The translations under genes and the position numbers were made by a program. A DNA stretch of 64,000 nucleotides from AV40 sp035568175. Its GTDB lineage: Bacteria; Verrucomicrobiota; Verrucomicrobiia; Chthoniobacterales; UBA10450. Positions 61,948 to 64,000 of this stretch are shown here, in pieces (position 1 is the first letter of the stretch; each line of letters starts with the position of its first letter). The stretch covers positions 74,453 to 138,452 of the forward strand of contig DATMON010000003.1 of the NCBI GenBank assembly GCA_035568175.1, written 5' to 3'. Below the pieces are notes generated by a model. The model searched no databases, had not been told where the DNA came from, and saw nothing but the letters and a program-made list of their open reading frames with translations.

Positions 61948-63900
61948 CTAGAAGCGCAACTTCATTCCGCCGTAGAGTGCGGTGCCAAGCGCGGGGAAGC
62001 CAGAATCGAGAGCTTTCGGTCCGACAAAGACCAGTTCGTGCACTTCAGAGTAATGTTCACCCGTCAGATTATCGACGCGGCCGAATAACGACATGTGCGG
62101 ATTGATCTCATATTCCGCGGTAATGTTAACGAAGTTGTAATCCTCGACGTCGAAATTTGGTCCACCGAAGTTCAGTTCCTCGCGCGCGTTCACCCACTTC
62201 GCCTCGATGGTGGTACGTAGTTTCTTTCCCCACAGATAGGAACCCGACACATAGATCTCATTTCGAGGCCTTCGCGGCAGTCGCGACCCTTGCGGTTGTG
62301 AAACGTCCGCGTTGTCGGTTTTTTCGGCTTCAAGATACGTGTAGCTCGCTGTCAGAACCAGATCGGTAATCGGAGTCGCGCGCAGTTCAGTCTCGACCCC
62401 CTGAGTCTCCGCGGCGCCGAGATTCAAGGTCTCAAAGAGTCCGTTGAACCCGATCACGTTCGACAAATCGTTGTGAAAGTAGGTCCCGCCGATCGTCACC
62501 CGCCGATTCCATAAACGCTGCTCGAAACCGGCATCCCATCCGAAGTCCTTTTCGGGTAGCAACGGTGGCAGTGGCTGCGACGGATTCGGGTTGAATCGAA
62601 AAATCTTATCCTGACTGCTCGGCGGACTGAAGCCCGTCGCCACGCTCGCGTGCAATGTGGTGTCGGTCTTGTCGATCTTGTAACTACCCGCGACTCGATA
62701 CGTCCAAACATCTCCGAAATCGTTGAAACTGTCGATGCGTCCGCCTGCGACCAAAATCAGGTTCTCGATGTTTGCAGTCGCTTCGACAAAGCCGGCGATC
62801 TCAGTAGTGAAGTCGCTGATGAAGATTGGTTGCGGACCGAACAGTTGAGAAATGAAAGGCCGCTCCTCATCTGAATCAACGCGGTTATAAAAGAATCCGC
62901 TCGTCAGCGTAAACCAGGACGCTGCGTGTAACTCATTTTGGTAATCGATCGTGGTCCGCTGGAACAGAGCGCGGGTCGGCCCTACGAATCCGTCCTGGTT
63001 CGGATTGTTGACCTGTCGCTCGTTGTCGTGGTCGATGATCAATCTCTGCTGCCACCAATCGGTGACCTGAAGATCGAGATGCGGCGCGATAAACCATTTC
63101 TCGGTTAGGAAATGATCTATCGGCCGAAAGGCGAAGATGCTATTCGGGTTACCCGTCTCACTCTGGGAGTAGGCAAACAATCCGCCAATTCGCGCCTGGC
63201 CGCCGCCAGGTGACCAACCAACGTCCGTAATCATTGAGGTGTTTCGGTAAGCGTTGTTCGGCCGCGCATTGTCGGTGTCAAGCCGGCTTGCGCCCAACGA
63301 ATAATCGAAGTCGCCAATTTTGCCGTCGCTTGCGACAGTTTCCCGAAACGTGTCGTAAGTGCCGCCTTCCTCACTCAGAGTAATTCCCGGCGGACCGTTT
63401 CCTTGCTTCGTGAAAATCTGAACGACCCCTGCGAGCGCATGCGGACCGTAGATCGTGCTTTGGGGGCCGCGCGCGACTTCGATACGATCAATATTATCAG
63501 TCGTGAGATTGGCGAAATCGAATTGACCGGCGAGCCCTTGGTTGATCGGGATTCCGTCGAGCAAGACTTGCATGTCCTGGCTCGGCAAGCCGCGCATAAA
63601 AACGGAAGTGAGCTGGCCGGGTGTGCCGGTTTGAACCACGGCAAGGCCAGGAACTTCACGTAATGCGTCACTGACCCGTTCAATTTGCTTGTGATCAATG
63701 TCTTCGGAATCGATCACGCTCACGCTGGCGGGCGATTGATCGAGCGGAATGTCGGAACGAGTTGCCGAAACGACGACAGGTTCGGCTTCCGGCAACTGAT
63801 CGCCATCGGCTGATATCGATCTAAACGCGTCCTGGGCGCGGACTGAAAATGCCGCGCTCATCAAACTTACCAAAACAAAACATAATGGGCGATTTCGCAT
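61948..63900 (-). CDS. TonB-dependent outer-membrane receptor (BtuB-like)
   Basis: A 650-residue receptor with signal peptide (LCFVLVSLMSAAFSVRAQ), TonB box-like EPVVVSATR, plug domain (RVSDALREVPGLAVVQTG, VFMRGLPSQDMQVLLDGIPIN, IDRIEVARGPQSTIYGPHAL) and a 22-stranded barrel ending in Phe (ALYGGMKLRF). Closest in style to BtuB/vitamin-B12 or siderophore receptors, but the ligand is not fixed by sequence. TonB/ExbBD are not in the window. Confidence 0.93.
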   Translation of the reverse strand: MRNRPLCFVLVSLMSAAFSVRAQDAFRSISADGDQLPEAEPVVVSATRSDIPLDQSPASVSVIDSEDIDHKQIERVSDALREVPGLAVVQTGTPGQLTSVFMRGLPSQDMQVLLDGIPINQGLAGQFDFANLTTDNIDRIEVARGPQSTIYGPHALAGVVQIFTKQGNGPPGITLSEEGGTYDTFRETVASDGKIGDFDYSLGASRLDTDNARPNNAYRNTSMITDVGWSPGGGQARIGGLFAYSQSETGNPNSIFAFRPIDHFLTEKWFIAPHLDLQVTDWWQQRLIIDHDNERQVNNPNQDGFVGPTRALFQRTTIDYQNELHAASWFTLTSGFFYNRVDSDEERPFISQLFGPQPIFISDFTTEIAGFVEATANIENLILVAGGRIDSFNDFGDVWTYRVAGSYKIDKTDTTLHASVATGFSPPSSQDKIFRFNPNPSQPLPPLLPEKDFGWDAGFEQRLWNRRVTIGGTYFHNDLSNVIGFNGLFETLNLGAAETQGVETELRATPITDLVLTASYTYLEAEKTDNADVSQPQGSRLPRRPRNEIYVSGSYLWGKKLRTTIEAKWVNAREELNFGGPNFDVEDYNFVNITAEYEINPHMSLFGRVDNLTGEHYSEVHELVFVGPKALDSGFPALGTALYGGMKLRF

Positions 63901-63912
63901 AACAAGTTTCCT

Positions 63913-63954
63913 CCAACTCGAGAGTCGGACTTGTTTGCTCCCGCCATCGCGGGA
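63913..63954 (-). promoter_or_regulatory. Structured 5' leader of TonB receptor
   Basis: Two stem-loops precede the start: TCCCGC-GATG-GCGGGA (63954-63939) and CCGACT-CTCG-AGTTGG (63928-63913). The second covers the end of the GGAGG ribosome binding site (63914-63910) and could hide it. The window ends 100 bp upstream, so a complete riboswitch cannot be judged. Confidence 0.4.
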
Positions 63955-64000
63955 CGCATCGCCCAGCTCTCATTCTTCTTTCTGCGAAGAAGTTTTTTCG

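Overview
The window reads as a chromosomal segment of a Gram-negative bacterium, most likely a Verrucomicrobiota (Chthoniobacterales-like). This is inferred from protein style and gene content: several Ser/Thr kinases with PEGA domains, a verrucomicrobial PEP-CTERM protein, many outer-membrane and multiheme proteins, and the order tRNA-Thr, tuf, tRNA-Trp, secE, nusG, rplK. No marker gene in the window settles the genus.

Layout. 1-6.9 kb: a tandemly duplicated three-gene module (PEGA Ser/Thr kinase, tiny exported Cys-pair protein, divergently promoted outer-membrane barrel); the first kinase is cut by the window edge. 6.9-22.9 kb: a multiheme cytochrome locus. On the minus strand it holds a cyclic-nucleotide-binding/4Fe-4S fusion protein, a b-type-cytochrome-like membrane protein, a membrane-anchored decaheme cytochrome and a tetraheme c554-like cytochrome. 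Divergently it holds a pentaheme cytochrome, an outer-membrane barrel, a membrane-anchored flavin/2Fe-2S reductase, a duplicated-domain lipoprotein and the system II cytochrome c biogenesis pair ResB/CcsA. I read this as one undescribed electron-transfer system spanning the inner membrane to the outer membrane, with its own heme-attachment machinery. 22.9-28.4 kb: two more kinases (one fused to a formylglycine-generating-enzyme-like domain), an exported FDGTW protein and a decayed kinase fragment.

28.4-34 kb: an accessory stretch with a GT87-like glycosyltransferase, two tandem exported FDGTW proteins, then a 2.8 kb segment bounded by a perfect 51-bp direct repeat overlapping the 3' end of an intact tRNA-Gln, the signature of a degenerate tRNA-targeted island. 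34-49.7 kb: mostly single genes, including an MBL hydrolase, a PEP-CTERM protein, a TPR protein, H+-pyrophosphatase, an adenylate-cyclase/TPR protein, an HTTM pair, lipoproteins, an FkbM methyltransferase, an MscS channel with a cNMP domain and a cNMP/DUF1003 protein.

49.8-53.3 kb: the translation/transcription block tRNA-Thr, tuf, tRNA-Trp, secE, nusG, rplK. It stops after rplK, where a response regulator and a second diverged copy of the rplK 3' end replace the expected rplA. 53.4-64 kb: housekeeping and envelope genes (TPR protein, EamA transporter, polyprenyl synthase, TsaD, C-terminal processing protease, DUF885 protein, RmuC, TonB-dependent receptor), with REP-like hairpin elements in the gaps.

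Three signalling themes recur: PEGA kinases followed by exported proteins, cyclic-nucleotide-binding domains (three genes plus one cyclase), and short tandem or palindromic repeats. Gene starts were revised where a signal peptide or ribosome binding site favoured an internal start; these choices are stated per entry.
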